NCBI GenBank assembly: GCA_004335835.1 | Contig: RWJK01000664.1 | Coordinates: 12,432 to 76,431 of the forward strand | Source: Scenedesmus sp. ARA3 | Taxonomy: Eukaryota > Chlorophyta > Chlorophyceae > Sphaeropleales > Scenedesmaceae | DNA: 64,000 bases | Reading direction: 5' to 3' | Shown here: positions 1-10,991 of the stretch, one piece after another | Numbering within the stretch: the first letter of the stretch is position 1 | Layout: each line of letters starts with the position of its first letter | Translations under genes and position numbers: made by a program | Notes under the pieces: model-generated | The model's input: the letters and a program-made list of their open reading frames with translations, nothing else | Databases searched by the model: none | Told to the model about the DNA's origin: nothing

Positions 1-389
1 GGGGGGGGCGTGATGCGCCCAGGAATGAAGGTCTGTATTCTCATGCGCCTTGCAGACGTCAACAGCACGCAATGCGCCATCAGCAACCATTGACACACCA
101 CACACGTAACAGCGTCAGCGCCACCGCCGCACCGCCTTGCCAAGCGCCACCGGCTGCTGCTGCTGCTGCGCCCCGCCTGCCACGCCCACCCACTGACAGT
201 TTGCAACAAAGCAGCACTAACCTGGCTACAAATACTCTGCAGCTGCGCAGCGTACAGTACATGGTGTGCACATGTGTTGCCGCTTCTGTCGTGCGTGCAA
301 GCGCAAGCAGCAGTAGCACACAAAGACAGATGATGTGTGCGACACATAGGAACATCAACACCCATTGACACACCACACACGTAACAGGG
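1..389. other. Non-coding flank with a direct repeat
   Basis: The window opens with a G8 run. Bases 83-170 are a direct copy, with a few changes, of 365-450, the end of the glutamine-rich gene that stops at 390. No independent gene is visible. The block is the 3' flank of that gene plus a duplicated copy of its last coding bases. Confidence 0.5.
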
Positions 390-578
390 TCAGCGCCACC
401 GCCGCACCGCCTTGCCCAGAGCCACCGGCTGCTGCTGCTGCCCCGCCTGGCCCCGCCCAGCCCCCGCCCTGCCAGGCTGCACGCCGCCTGCGCCTGCCAG
501 CACAGCACCAACCTGGCCGCCCCGGCCACGGCCAGCATTGCCGCCACCATTGCCAGCACCACCAACATTGGTCCTGAC

Positions 579-615
<37 letters not shown>

Positions 616-2540
616 CTGCCGCGACCTCTGCCAGCGCCAGCAGCAGTTGGAGCAGCGCTGCTGCCGCCGCCAGCAGCAGCAGCGGCGGCAGTACCCGACG
701 TGCTCCTGTTGTACTGCCAGAGTGAGCCAGTGACCTGCCCGCCCCGCGCAGCGCCGCCCCTGCTGCTGCCAGCAGCAGCTGCGCGCCTCGCTGCCAGCAG
801 CCGCGCCTGCTGCTGCTGCTGCTCCTCCGGCGTTGTCAGCCTGCGCGGCACGCCGCCTGCGCTGCCAGCCGCCATGCTGCTGCTGCTGGCCACATGCCGC
901 AGTGCTGCTGTGGCTGAGCGGGCCAGCCAGCCTGCACTAGAAGTGACCCAATTTGAAAACTGTGCTACGCCAGTTGCCTGCAAGCTGAGGGCCAGTGGGT
1001 TGCTGCCCCGCCGCAGGGCCTGCCTCAGGCTGTCGCTGCTCGTGTTGCGGCTACTGGCCAGCCTGCTGCTGCTGCTGCCGGTGGAGTGCAGGCCGCCTGG
1101 GCCTGGCAGGGCGGGGTGCATGTAGCGCGCTGCGTGGTTGTACATGACCTGCGGGGGCAGGCGGTAGGTGTGGCACAGGCAGCAGCACACTGTCAACCTA
1201 GGAGCCTGGGGTACAGCTGCAATGCCGCTGGCTTAACATGTGCTCAACGAATTCGGACTTGAAGCGCTTTCATCTGCAGACACTTGCCAACACCAACTGC
1301 GCCTGCATGGTCAGTGGCCCTGTGCATGGTCAGTGGCCCTGTGCATGCAAGCAGCAGCTTCTGTACATCAGGCGCCCCAAGCACGCTCGGCTGGCAGGCA
1401 TCACAGCAGGCTACTGCACCACGCTACCCACCCAACCACTCAGCCGCAGTTCAAGCACCTTTTGCAACCCACCCACCCACCTGGTGCACGCTGTGCGCCA
1501 CTGCCAGCTCCTGGCCCACATCACCAGGCTTACAAAAAAAGCTTATTTATGTGACAGTTGAGTTTCAACCACCCACCTGGTGCACGCTGTGCGCCACAGC
1601 CAGCTCCTGGCCCACATCCCCTGGGGCCCGCTCCCCCAGCAGGCTCAGCCCACCCAGCAGGCCATCCAGGTGCTCCGCAACAACAGCAGCAGCAGCAGCA
1701 TCAGGCGCACCGCCATCGCTGCTGCTGCCGCCTGCTGCAGCCAGCTGCCCCAGCGACCACGCGGGAGCCAGCCGCCCACTGCTGCTGCTGCTGCTGCTGC
1801 CAGCGCCACGTGTCAGCACTATCTGCCGCTCGTGATGCCGCCCTATGCGATGCTGCTGCTGCCGGGTTGGTGCACTACTGCCTAGCAAAGGCGCTGCTGC
1901 TGCTGCGCTGCCGGAGACGCTGTCCATGTCGTCAAAGCGCGAGCCGCGCGGCGGCAGCGGCGGCGTGCCCAGCGCTGCTGCTGCTGCCAGCACCTCACTC
2001 AGCTTGCTGGCATCACCCTGCAGCTGGTCCAGGGAGTAATACGGCAGCCCCAGCCCATAGTCATTTGTATAGTCAGCACTGCCTAGGCCGGCACCAGCAG
2101 GCTGTAACTGAGCAGCAGCAGCAGCGCCTCCTGCTGCTGCTGGCCAGCCGGCATAGGCGCTGCTGCTGAAGTGCAGGCTGTAGTCAGGCAGGCCCCAGCC
2201 AGGCAGCGCCAGCTCAGGGCCATGCAACACTTGATTCGACATCCCCTGCTCCTGCTGCTGCTGCTGCTGCTGCTCGGCCTGCAGCATGGCCGACAGGTCA
2301 GCGCCGCTGCCCTGCGCTGACAGCACCACTGAGGGCTCACTCTGCAGCAGCAGCGCCCCGCCCTGGCCCTGGCTGCTGCTGCTGGCGTCTGCAGCAGCAC
2401 CCCCTGCTGTGCCACCTGCTGCTGATGATGGGCGCTGAGGTGTGGCTGTGGCCCCTGCGCAGCCGCTGATGTAGTGGTGTGCCCAGCCCACGCCACCCTC
2501 CTGGCTGCCCAGCCGGCCATCCAGCAGATCTGGGCTGAAC

Positions 2541-2581
<41 letters not shown>

Positions 2582-3833
2582 CCCAGCAGCAGCATTGTTA
2601 GGAGTTGCGGCTGCGGCTGCAGCTGAGCCTGGCTGTGCAGCAGTGTGTGGCCGTAGAGGTGGCTGTTGTGCTGCCTGTGCTGCATGGCCATTGGCTAGCG
2701 GCAGATGCTGCTGCTGTAAGTGCGGCTGCTGTGGCTGCCACTGCTGCGTGACTTGCTGCCCCTGCGCCTGCTGCTGCTGCTGCTGCTGCTGTTGCTGCTG
2801 CAGTTGTGACTGCTCATGCTGCCCTGGCTGCTGTTCCTGCTGCTGGCCATCCTGCTGCTGCTGTTGCTGCAGTGCATACTGCTGCTGCAGCAGGTTCTGC
2901 TTGCTGGAGTTTGAGGGCAGGGAGGAAGACATGCGCGGCGGCAGCGGCGGCAACTGCTGCCGCGACTGCTGCTCCTGCTCCTGCTCTTGCTGTTGCTGCT
3001 GCTGCTGCGGCTGTTTTTCTTGCTGCCGCGCTGCTTCCAACAAAAGCTGCTGCTGCTGCTGCTGCTGCTGTGTTTTGTGCTGCTTGTGCTGGTGCTGCTG
3101 CCAGGCGCTGCTGCCCCAGCCCTTGTGGAGGGGAGAGGCCTCCTCCACTTGCACAACCACAGCAGGCTGCCGCTGCTGTAAGTGCTGCTGCTGCTGCTGC
3201 TGCGATTGCTGCTGCTGCTTCTTTTTGCCAGGCCTAGCCAAAGCTGCATCACAGGCAGCTGCCTCCTTAGCACGCTGCTCCTGCAGAGCATGAACACAAG
3301 CAGCAGCAAGACAAGCAGCAGGGCATGTAAGCAACCAGGTCCAGTGCGGTCAGCTCAGCCCACACAGCCCACACAGCTGCAATGTGTGCATGAGCACCAG
3401 ACATGTTTGCAGCAGAGCACATGCTGTCAGCAGCACCACTTGATTGTGCATGCTCTAACAGTTGACAAGCAATCGGCTGTGGCACCGCTGATGGCGATCT
3501 GCAATCATCACACGAGAGATGTGCACACACCACGCTTCACCACAGCCGCGGCATTGACTCTCTGGCGCGCTGCCTTCTACTTTACCACAGGATTCCACGG
3601 TCTTCGTGTGATCAGGAATTTTAATACTTAGCTAGTTGTTACATCACCCTAAATAGTGCTGCACGGCCTCCTGCTGCGCCGCACCTGCATGTAGCGCCAG
3701 AACTCGCTGGCGTGGTGGTGGGTGCTGCCCACGCCCCGCTCACTGCCCGCAGCGCCATACGCCGCCTCATCTGCTGATGCTCTGCTGCGCGCACACGCTA
3801 TCTGCTGCGACAGCAGCGACACTTTGCGTGCAC

Positions 3834-3874
<41 letters not shown>

Positions 3875-4842
3875 AGCTGCTGCAGAGGCGAGCCTGAGCT
3901 GGACAGCAGCAGCGCTGCATCGCTGCTGCTGGCAGGAGACCCTTCACTGGACGCCGGCTGCTGCACCTGCTGCACAGAAGATGCGCCTGCACCTGCTGCC
4001 GCTCCCCCTGCTGCTGCTGCTGCTGCAGCGCCAGCCAGCTCTGGTGTATCAGGGGAATCCTGGCCATCTGCCACTGCTGCTGCCTCAAACGCTGCGGCCG
4101 CGTCGTCTGCGGCTTGCTGCAGCAGCTCGTGCTGCAGGCCGCCAGCGCTGCGGTGGGTGCTGAAGCTAGGGAAGGATTCTATCACGGGGTGCTGCGGCGG
4201 GCCGCTGTGCTGCTGCTGCAGCTGCTTGCTGGCAGGAGCCGGGTTGTGCAGGTGCAGCTGCGCAAACAGCGCAAAGTCTGCAGACGGCATGAGCTGCGGG
4301 TGCTGGCCAGGGCCTGCTGCGCCGTTGCCGTTGTGGTGCAGCGAGTCTACCGTCTGCTGCTGCATGGCTGCGGCTGCAAAGGGCCCTTTGCTTTGGTGGT
4401 CAAGCTTGTTTGTGCTTGCTGCATGCTGCTGCTCCCGGTCCTGCAGCTGCTGCTGCTGCTGCTGTGTGCTGCCATTGCCGGTGTACAGCAGGCTAGCGCT
4501 GTCAGGTACTGCACCAGGGGAGCGAGCCGCAAGATCACCTGCAGACAGCATAGCAGCAACATCATATTTATTTTCTTATGAATGCACGCAAACGGCGTCT
4601 GCAGCTTGTCAACGGCTACCTATGACAGCACACCGCCCACCAGCAGCAGTTCTGGTGGCAGGTAAGTAATGAACTGGCGAGCAGCGGCAGATTGCAGCAA
4701 CAGACTCACCATGTGTGGCATCTTTGGTTCTCGGAGAGCCCATATCTTTGCACGGCTTGCTGCTCTTGACGGAAATATGCACGGAAGCCTCAGCTGAAGG
4801 CGAGAGGCCCTCAGGTTGAGCCAAAGCGATTTGAAGGGTCAT
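390..4842 (-). CDS. Glutamine-rich low-complexity protein, function unknown (4 exons, 1149 aa)
   Basis: The model joins exons 4842-4710, 4538-3685, 3280-1577 and 1148-390. Phases agree at each junction, all donors are GT and acceptors AG, and the frame closes on TGA at 390. The start is the first ATG in the exon-1 frame. That frame is open back to at least 4920, so a start further upstream is possible. The protein is mostly Gln, Ala, Ser and Gly runs. The non-repetitive parts are an N-terminal segment rich in Ser, Glu and Lys, a junction of exons 2 and 3 reading EFWRYMQ/EQRAKEAAA followed by a basic GKKK stretch, and a C-terminal Arg-Gly-rich tail reminiscent of RGG RNA-binding regions. I recognise no catalytic domain. 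A regulatory or RNA-associated protein is plausible but is inference. Intron 3 holds an echo of the exon 3 donor edge. Confidence 0.6.
1478..1530 (-). repeat. Echo of exon 3 donor edge (Gln-rich gene)
   Basis: About 45-50 bp match the exon 3 end and its GT donor at 1566-1620, about 90 bp away inside the same intron. The copy keeps the donor dinucleotide. Confidence 0.75.
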
Positions 4843-4920
4843 TTCATGGTGTATCGAAACACTACGAGCTGCTATGGACTGTCCTACACTATGCTCACGG
4901 GACTGAGCTGTTGTCGACAC

Positions 4921-5902
4921 ATAGTTCAGTGTGCAGGCTTGCTGTTGCTAGATCTCATAGTTTCATGTGTTGTTCTGTTCATCAGGCCATCCTTCGGCAC
5001 ACCAGACCTATGAGCCAATGCTGTCATGTGAACCGCACCAGGATTCGATAAGGCCGTTGACATCCATCAACATCTCATACAGCAACGTGGCGGTACAATC
5101 AGCACACCAAACGAACACTTGATGATGGATCAGCAGTGGGAGCCGGCACGTTGTGCAGTCACAAGTTCTAGAATGCAGTACTGGTACTGCCCATCTGACC
5201 AAGATGCCCGAACATGTGATCACACACCGTAGCGGCGCTGCTACAGACACGTTACGCATTATCTTGTTACAGTGTTGGTTGTAGCTGGGCACGACCACCA
5301 GCCATATCCATACGCAGGATGCAGCCTTGCCAATGCCAAGTGTACCTAGCCTGCCTGGCAAGCAGCTGCAGCAGTCAAGTGGTGCAATTGCAAGGAGCGC
5401 TGTGCAACATCCAGCTGAACTCCATACGGCTGTTTAACCTCATTGTTCGGCGCATGGCCCACAGTAAATTACCCCGAGACAGAACGGCAGCAGCCACATG
5501 CTGGGACATGACGCCTTTAGGCTACGGCATCATGCACACAAGACGCGTTGGATGCCAGTATCATCCTGGAACACACCAATGATGCTGCTGTCAGGGATAT
5601 TCTCCTTGACAAACACACAGCAGCATGTGCTGCTCCGTGCCAGCACAGCGGCCTCCATGAAACTTATGCCGGGGCACATAGGCCAGCTCCATGCCATGAT
5701 GTGCAACTGTGTGACAAACTGCCAGCACACCGACCCAGCACACCTGCTACAACTGCTGCAAATACAAGAACCACAGCCCAGCTGGCCGCAGCCGCCTCAC
5801 TTGCAGATGCCTGCCAGTCGACAGTTGAACTGCCAGCACACCGGCCCGCCACACCTGCTGCAGTAACTACAACTATAACCACCCGCAATGCAGCTGCTGC
5901 CA
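4921..5902. other. Intergenic region between Gln-rich gene and ALG7
   Basis: It lies between the 5' end of one minus-strand gene and the 3' end of the next. The composition is less repetitive. I see no convincing coding exon or RNA gene. It should contain the promoter of the Gln-rich gene and the 3' UTR of ALG7. Confidence 0.4.
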
Positions 5903-7795
5903 TCACTTGTAGATGCCCGCCAGCGCCCAGCGCAGCCCAAAGCCCAGCGCGCAGCACGCGCCCTGCATCACCAGAATGCGCACACACAGCGCGTTCTCGC
6001 TGCAGGGCCCAAACAGCTGCAGCGTGAGGTTGACCAGGTTCCAGTCGGGCGCGTCTTTGGGCCGCAGCAGGCCGGTGGCCGGGTCAAACACGGGCAGCCG
6101 GTGGCGCGGGCAGAAGACCAGGCCGAAGAGCTGCGGCACACTGTACAGGAAGTTGAACACCTGCGGGGCCGTTTGGGATGCGGCATGGAGCCCAGCAGCA
6201 GTTGCAGTGGTTGCTTGCGCGAAGGGAAGATGGAGGGCAGGGTTGCAGCTGCACGGCTACCAGCTGCTGTTTGCGTGGCGGGTTGCTGCATAGCATCAGC
6301 AGTTCACGCAGATGTGCACAGTGCAGGCGTGTGCTGCGCTGCCAGTGCAAGGCTGTCCTATATGAGGCAGGCATGGCATAAGACAAGCTGCGGGCACCAC
6401 AACCGTGCAGCAATGCAACACAAACATAGCCTGACATGGCACACTCCCTCTGTTGACAGAGAGTTTGCATATGGCATGTAAGCTCGTACGCATCCTCTGT
6501 GTGCACTGCCACGACCACCACCACCAGCAGCAGCAGCACTACCACCCACCACCCCCACGCACCTGTGGTATGAGGATCAGCAGCAGCAATGCAACACAAA
6601 CACAGCCTGACATAGCGCACACCCTCTATGTGTACTGCCATCACCACCACCACCACCACCGCCACCGCCCCCACGCACCTGTGGAATGAGGAACAGCAGC
6701 AGCGTCTCGCTGAAGTGGCCCAGTATGCCCGCCACCGCAATCGTCATGCCCGCAAAGTAGGTGAAGGTGTCGCCCACAAACACCGCGCTGGGGTACCAGT
6801 TGAACACCAGCAGGCCCAGCGTGGTGGCTGCTAGCGGCAGCGACAGGTACACGCTGAACAGGTGTGCGTCCCGCACCTCCGGCACGCTGCCGGCGTGTCC
6901 TGCAAGCTGCATCAGGTTGTGCAGCAGCATGGCGCACGCCACGATGAAGGTCTGGCCTGCCTCTAGACCATTCACACCAGCCAAGATATTGATTGAGTTG
7001 GTGCAGAAAATGGTAAGCAGCACCATGTAGGCCTTATACAGTAGGCCAAGCTCCAGGAAACTTGGCAGGCCTATTGCTGCCTGCAGCGGCTTAGGCACAG
7101 CCACACCCGTGCCGCCAGAGTATGCCACCAGCAGCGGCAGTGCAGCAAACAGCGGCAGCACCAGTTTCACCCTCCAGGGGATGTCCAGCACGTCATCTGC
7201 AAACCCTAGAAACACCATGAAGCCGATGCTTGCTAGGGCCGCGTTGTAGTCCACCAGCCAGGAGTCGGGCAGCAGCTCCAGCTGCAGCTGCCCCCTGGAG
7301 CCGAAGCAGAAGAAGAAGAGAGAAAGGAAGAAGAAGAGAGGTTACAAGGTGCGCACAGGCACGTTGCATGTGACGTACAACAGCCGTGCGCACTGCCACG
7401 CAGCCACACAAGGCCACGTGCTGGAAGCATATTAGTGTGCAGCAGCTGTGGGTGCTGCTGGTGGGCAGACATCAGCCGTGATCAAGCAAGGTAAGCAAGC
7501 ATGCAAGAACTGGCAAATGCAAGCGCGGCAAATGCAAGCACATGTAAGGCACTTGGACTTCACCTGAAGCCGCTGCTGACCCAGGACACCAGGCTGTTGA
7601 TGTCATAGTAGTGGATGAGCTCAAAGCAGATGATGCACAGCAGGAAGACTGCTGCAGGGGCCAGGCCTGCTGACTCAGGGATGGGCGTTTCTCCTGCAGG
7701 GGTGCCCTTCTTGTTGAGGTCCTTGCCGCAGATGCCGCGGGCCAGGGTCTTGCGCGCTACCACTGGCAGCAGCCACTTGGTGGCAGCAAAGCCGG
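5903..7795 (-). CDS. ALG7: UDP-GlcNAc:dolichyl-phosphate GlcNAc-1-phosphotransferase (ALG7/DPAGT1), 5' exon missing
   Basis: This integral ER membrane enzyme transfers GlcNAc-1-phosphate from UDP-GlcNAc to dolichyl phosphate, the first step of lipid-linked N-glycan assembly and the tunicamycin target. Exons are 7795-7564, 7294-6679 and 6160-5903 with consistent phases and a TGA stop. Family landmarks appear in order: GKDLNKKG and IPESAG near the N-terminus, the catalytic [17 protein letters not shown], the [16 protein letters not shown] signature, [32 protein letters not shown], and the C-terminal [13 protein letters not shown]. Several hydrophobic segments fit the expected ten-helix topology. 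Exon 7795 begins in mid-codon, so a short first exon of perhaps 10-20 codons lies upstream. I could not place it with confidence between 7800 and about 8400. The C-terminal lumenal part looks somewhat shorter than in animals. The intron at 6161-6678 contains a duplicated donor edge. Confidence 0.93.
6400..6640 (-). repeat. Tandem echo of ALG7 exon 2nd-last donor region
   Basis: Within the last ALG7 intron, 6548-6590 repeats the exon end and GTGCGTG donor seen at 6668-6695. A linked block (CAATGCAACACAAACA and about 30 bp beyond) occurs at both about 6413 and 6588. The intron therefore contains a partial tandem duplication covering the splice junction. Confidence 0.7.
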
Positions 7796-9440
7796 CTGCA
7801 GGGCAGGGAAGGCAGGGAGGTGGGGGCAGGGGCGAGATCAAGCAGGGTGAGTTCGGCAGGAGTTAGGTGGGGGAGGTGGTGCGTGCCAACGTGTGTGAGG
7901 ACACAGAAGGCGCTGCAGCGGGGGCGTGCTGGATGGCAGGAGCATTCTGGCAACAGGCAATTGCGTGCGATGACAACAAGCAGCAAGCTGCTGTAGCTAT
8001 TGCTGTCAAAGTACTACTATTTGCACAGGAGGTACAGTGACCAGGCTTATATACGGCTTGACATCCTCTTGACACCACCGTCACTGCAGCTGTTGCTGGA
8101 CGTCTGCATTGCAGTGTTGAGGCAACCCCTGTGCTGTAGCTGTAACCCCTCTATCTATCTCTCTGCTGGAACTGCTGTGTCAGGTTCGCAGATGTTCAGT
8201 TACAAGTTGTCTTCACCAGAGTCCTGGTGTGCCAAGAGGCTGCCTTGCTGCTGTCCATGATTGCTGCTCCTGCTGCTCTTGTTGCTGTTTGCTACTGACC
8301 TATGCTGACCAGCGCCGAGAACAGGATGCTCCTAAACGTCTTCTGATCTTGGATTTGAAAGAGGAAATAAGCTGGTCCAGATAGCCCTGCTATGGCCAGC
8401 ACGAACAACTGCGCTTCTCTAGACGGCATTGTTGCTGCTCTGGCTACGTCTCGCTAAGCGGTCGAAACATGTGCGATCACCAACAACTACAACCGTAGGT
8501 TTAAGCGTGTGGTTACAGGTGATTAACCAGTAATTCAGCATATGCTGTCGTGCTGAGGCAGTTGAGTAGACACAGTACAAACTGACCGTTCTGTTGCTGC
8601 GACCGTGGATCAGCAGGCAGCTCTGGCGTATTAAAAAATACCACAGCCGTTCTTTAAGATATAAACGTGGAAAACCTAGTCTGGTGCGCACCACTTCATG
8701 ATGCTCAAGCAGCCTGGCAATTCAGACACGGTGCTGCAGGCCACGTCTCAGTGGGAGCCATATCTGAATGCTCCAGCTGGCTCTAGCATCTGCCACCTGG
8801 ACACAAGCTGTGTTATTTTAACAACGGTCTTGCAAATAATCAACAACCTTGTCACCCTGAATTCCACCTGAGGCAGTGCCAGGCCACACGCTGTGGCCCA
8901 GCTAGCCAGATTCTACAGGTGGTGAGGTGAGCAAATTGTGCAGTGCAACTGCCGCTGTAACCCCTAAACAACACTCAAATGTCAATCAACTCACCAAACA
9001 TTAATGGGCAAGACAGGGAGCTGTTGTTGGCAGCATACTGCATGTCAGAACCCTAGCAATTGATTGTGATGTTTCCCAATGGTCGTTTCAGTGCTGCACG
9101 TCAGTAGTTTTACAAGAGTTTTCTGTCAATGATCAGAGTAAGCAACATGACGTTGTGAAGGACTAGTTGGAACAGCTGACGAGGCACGAAACTCCGACAC
9201 CAACTAGACCGAGCCTCCAACAGCCATTGGGCCGGAGCGACGTCAAGAAGTCGTTGGAGTGTAACAGGTACGCATGTGTTAGGGGTGAGGTTGTGGTCGT
9301 TGCTGCATGCCGTGGTACAGTGCGACTCCTCTGCTGCTTCTGCTGCTGCCTGACAGGTGCTACACCTTTTCTGCTGTCTGCCATGCATGCAAAACATCAA
9401 AGCCTGCAGGAACCTCAACACCGTTCCAAGGCTGCCAGCC
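7796..9440. other. Divergent intergenic region ALG7 / PhyH-like gene
   Basis: The two genes are transcribed away from each other, so this 1.6 kb holds the missing ALG7 5' exon and both promoters. I see no other convincing exon. The part from 8250 to 9100 is less GC-rich and lacks triplet repeats, as expected for promoter sequence. Confidence 0.4.
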
Positions 9441-9636
9441 ATGCCAAGCATTCTGGATCAGTGGCGCCGGCCATACACAGCTGGGCCGCTCACAGCAGAT
9501 GAAGCGGAGCAGTACTGGAGCCACGGCTACGTTGTCAAGCAGGGCTGCCTGCAGATGCAGGACCTGCAGCCAAGCCTGGAGGCAATTGCCAGGTGGGCAA
9601 CTTGAATGGGTTGCTTGAAAGTGTCGCACAGCAGCG

Positions 9637-9674
<38 letters not shown>

Positions 9675-9830
9675 TGTGGCCTCGAGACCGCACAGTGCTT
9701 GCACATTTGCGCTGTGGAGCTGTTGACCATCCCTATGCCAATGGGTACCCTAGCATTTGCATAAGACGGCTACTGCGCAGAGTGGTACCGTTGAAAGCCG
9801 TGCACCGTTGCACCTCGGGGCAACTGCATG

Positions 9831-9868
<38 letters not shown>

Positions 9869-10944
9869 CTGCCCCAGGCGTGTGGATGACCTGGCAGCCA
9901 AGCTGCAGGCTGCCGGCCTCATCAGCGACCCCTGCTCCAGCCTGGGCGTGTTCCAGCGCCTGGCAGCACTGGAGCAGCAGTTCCCTGATGCAGGGTGAGC
10001 CGCGCTGCAGCCAGGCGGAGCTGGCAACTGCGGCTGTTGATGATGTCGGCGGCTGAAGCAAGGCTCTGCGAGCAGCACACCCTTCTCTGTGTGACGTGTA
10101 GACGGTGTGATGCATGCAGCAGCAGTCTGTCAGGCCTGATATTGAGGCAGCTGCTGCTGTTGTCTACATGAGCGTGACGCCATCACTTCAGCTCAGGGCG
10201 CCTGGCAGCACTGGGGCAGCAGTCCCCTGATGCAGGTTGAGCCGCGTTGCAGCCAGGCGTAGCGCGCAGCAGCAGCATCCACAGCATGTAGCATTGCCGG
10301 CCATGGCGGGCAGCTGGCAGGAAGCTGCAACAGCAAATGTGTGTGCCGGAGCGTAGCACACCGCAGCAGTCTGCTTGGTCCAAGTTTTTGCGCCATCAGC
10401 CGCTGTTGTGAGGATCATCGCTGCGGCACTTGGTTACATCCAGGTGACTCCTTCACATCCCACCAACCGGCCAACTACTGCACGTCTTTGCGCTGTTGTG
10501 TGTGCTGCTGCTGCTGCAGTGTGCTTGTCCACAAGGATGGGCGGCTGCCGCCAGAGTTTGCTGCGCTGTGGAGCCACCCCACACTGCTGGCCATTGCGCA
10601 GCAGCTGCTGGTGAGCAGGGAGCCTTATGGTAGGAGGCGTGGAGGCGCATGAGGTATCCTCATCGCCACACACGCCCCCTCCCTTAACTTACGCGGGTGT
10701 TAAGTTTGAACACACCACGCGTAGCTCATTCATGCATTCAATCAGCAGGGAGCTAGGTGCAGCGCCTAGGCCTGGCACGTACACCTGGTGTGACTGCTGT
10801 TGCTTGCGGCTGCTGTATACATGGTGTGGTGGTCATGCACGAGCGCTGCCCCTCTCTGAGCCTGTCGTTGGCTGCTGAGGCCCCAATCCTGTGCTGCATC
10901 ATGTCCAGTGTCTTAGAGTACAATTGCAAGCATCATGTGTGTTG

Positions 10945-10991
<47 letters not shown>

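Noticed and set aside
2595..3293. Long poly-Cys, poly-Leu or poly-Ala frames antisense to the Gln-rich genes
   Set aside because: They are the other-frame readings of CAG/CTG runs. The minus-strand exons have splice-consistent phases and richer composition.
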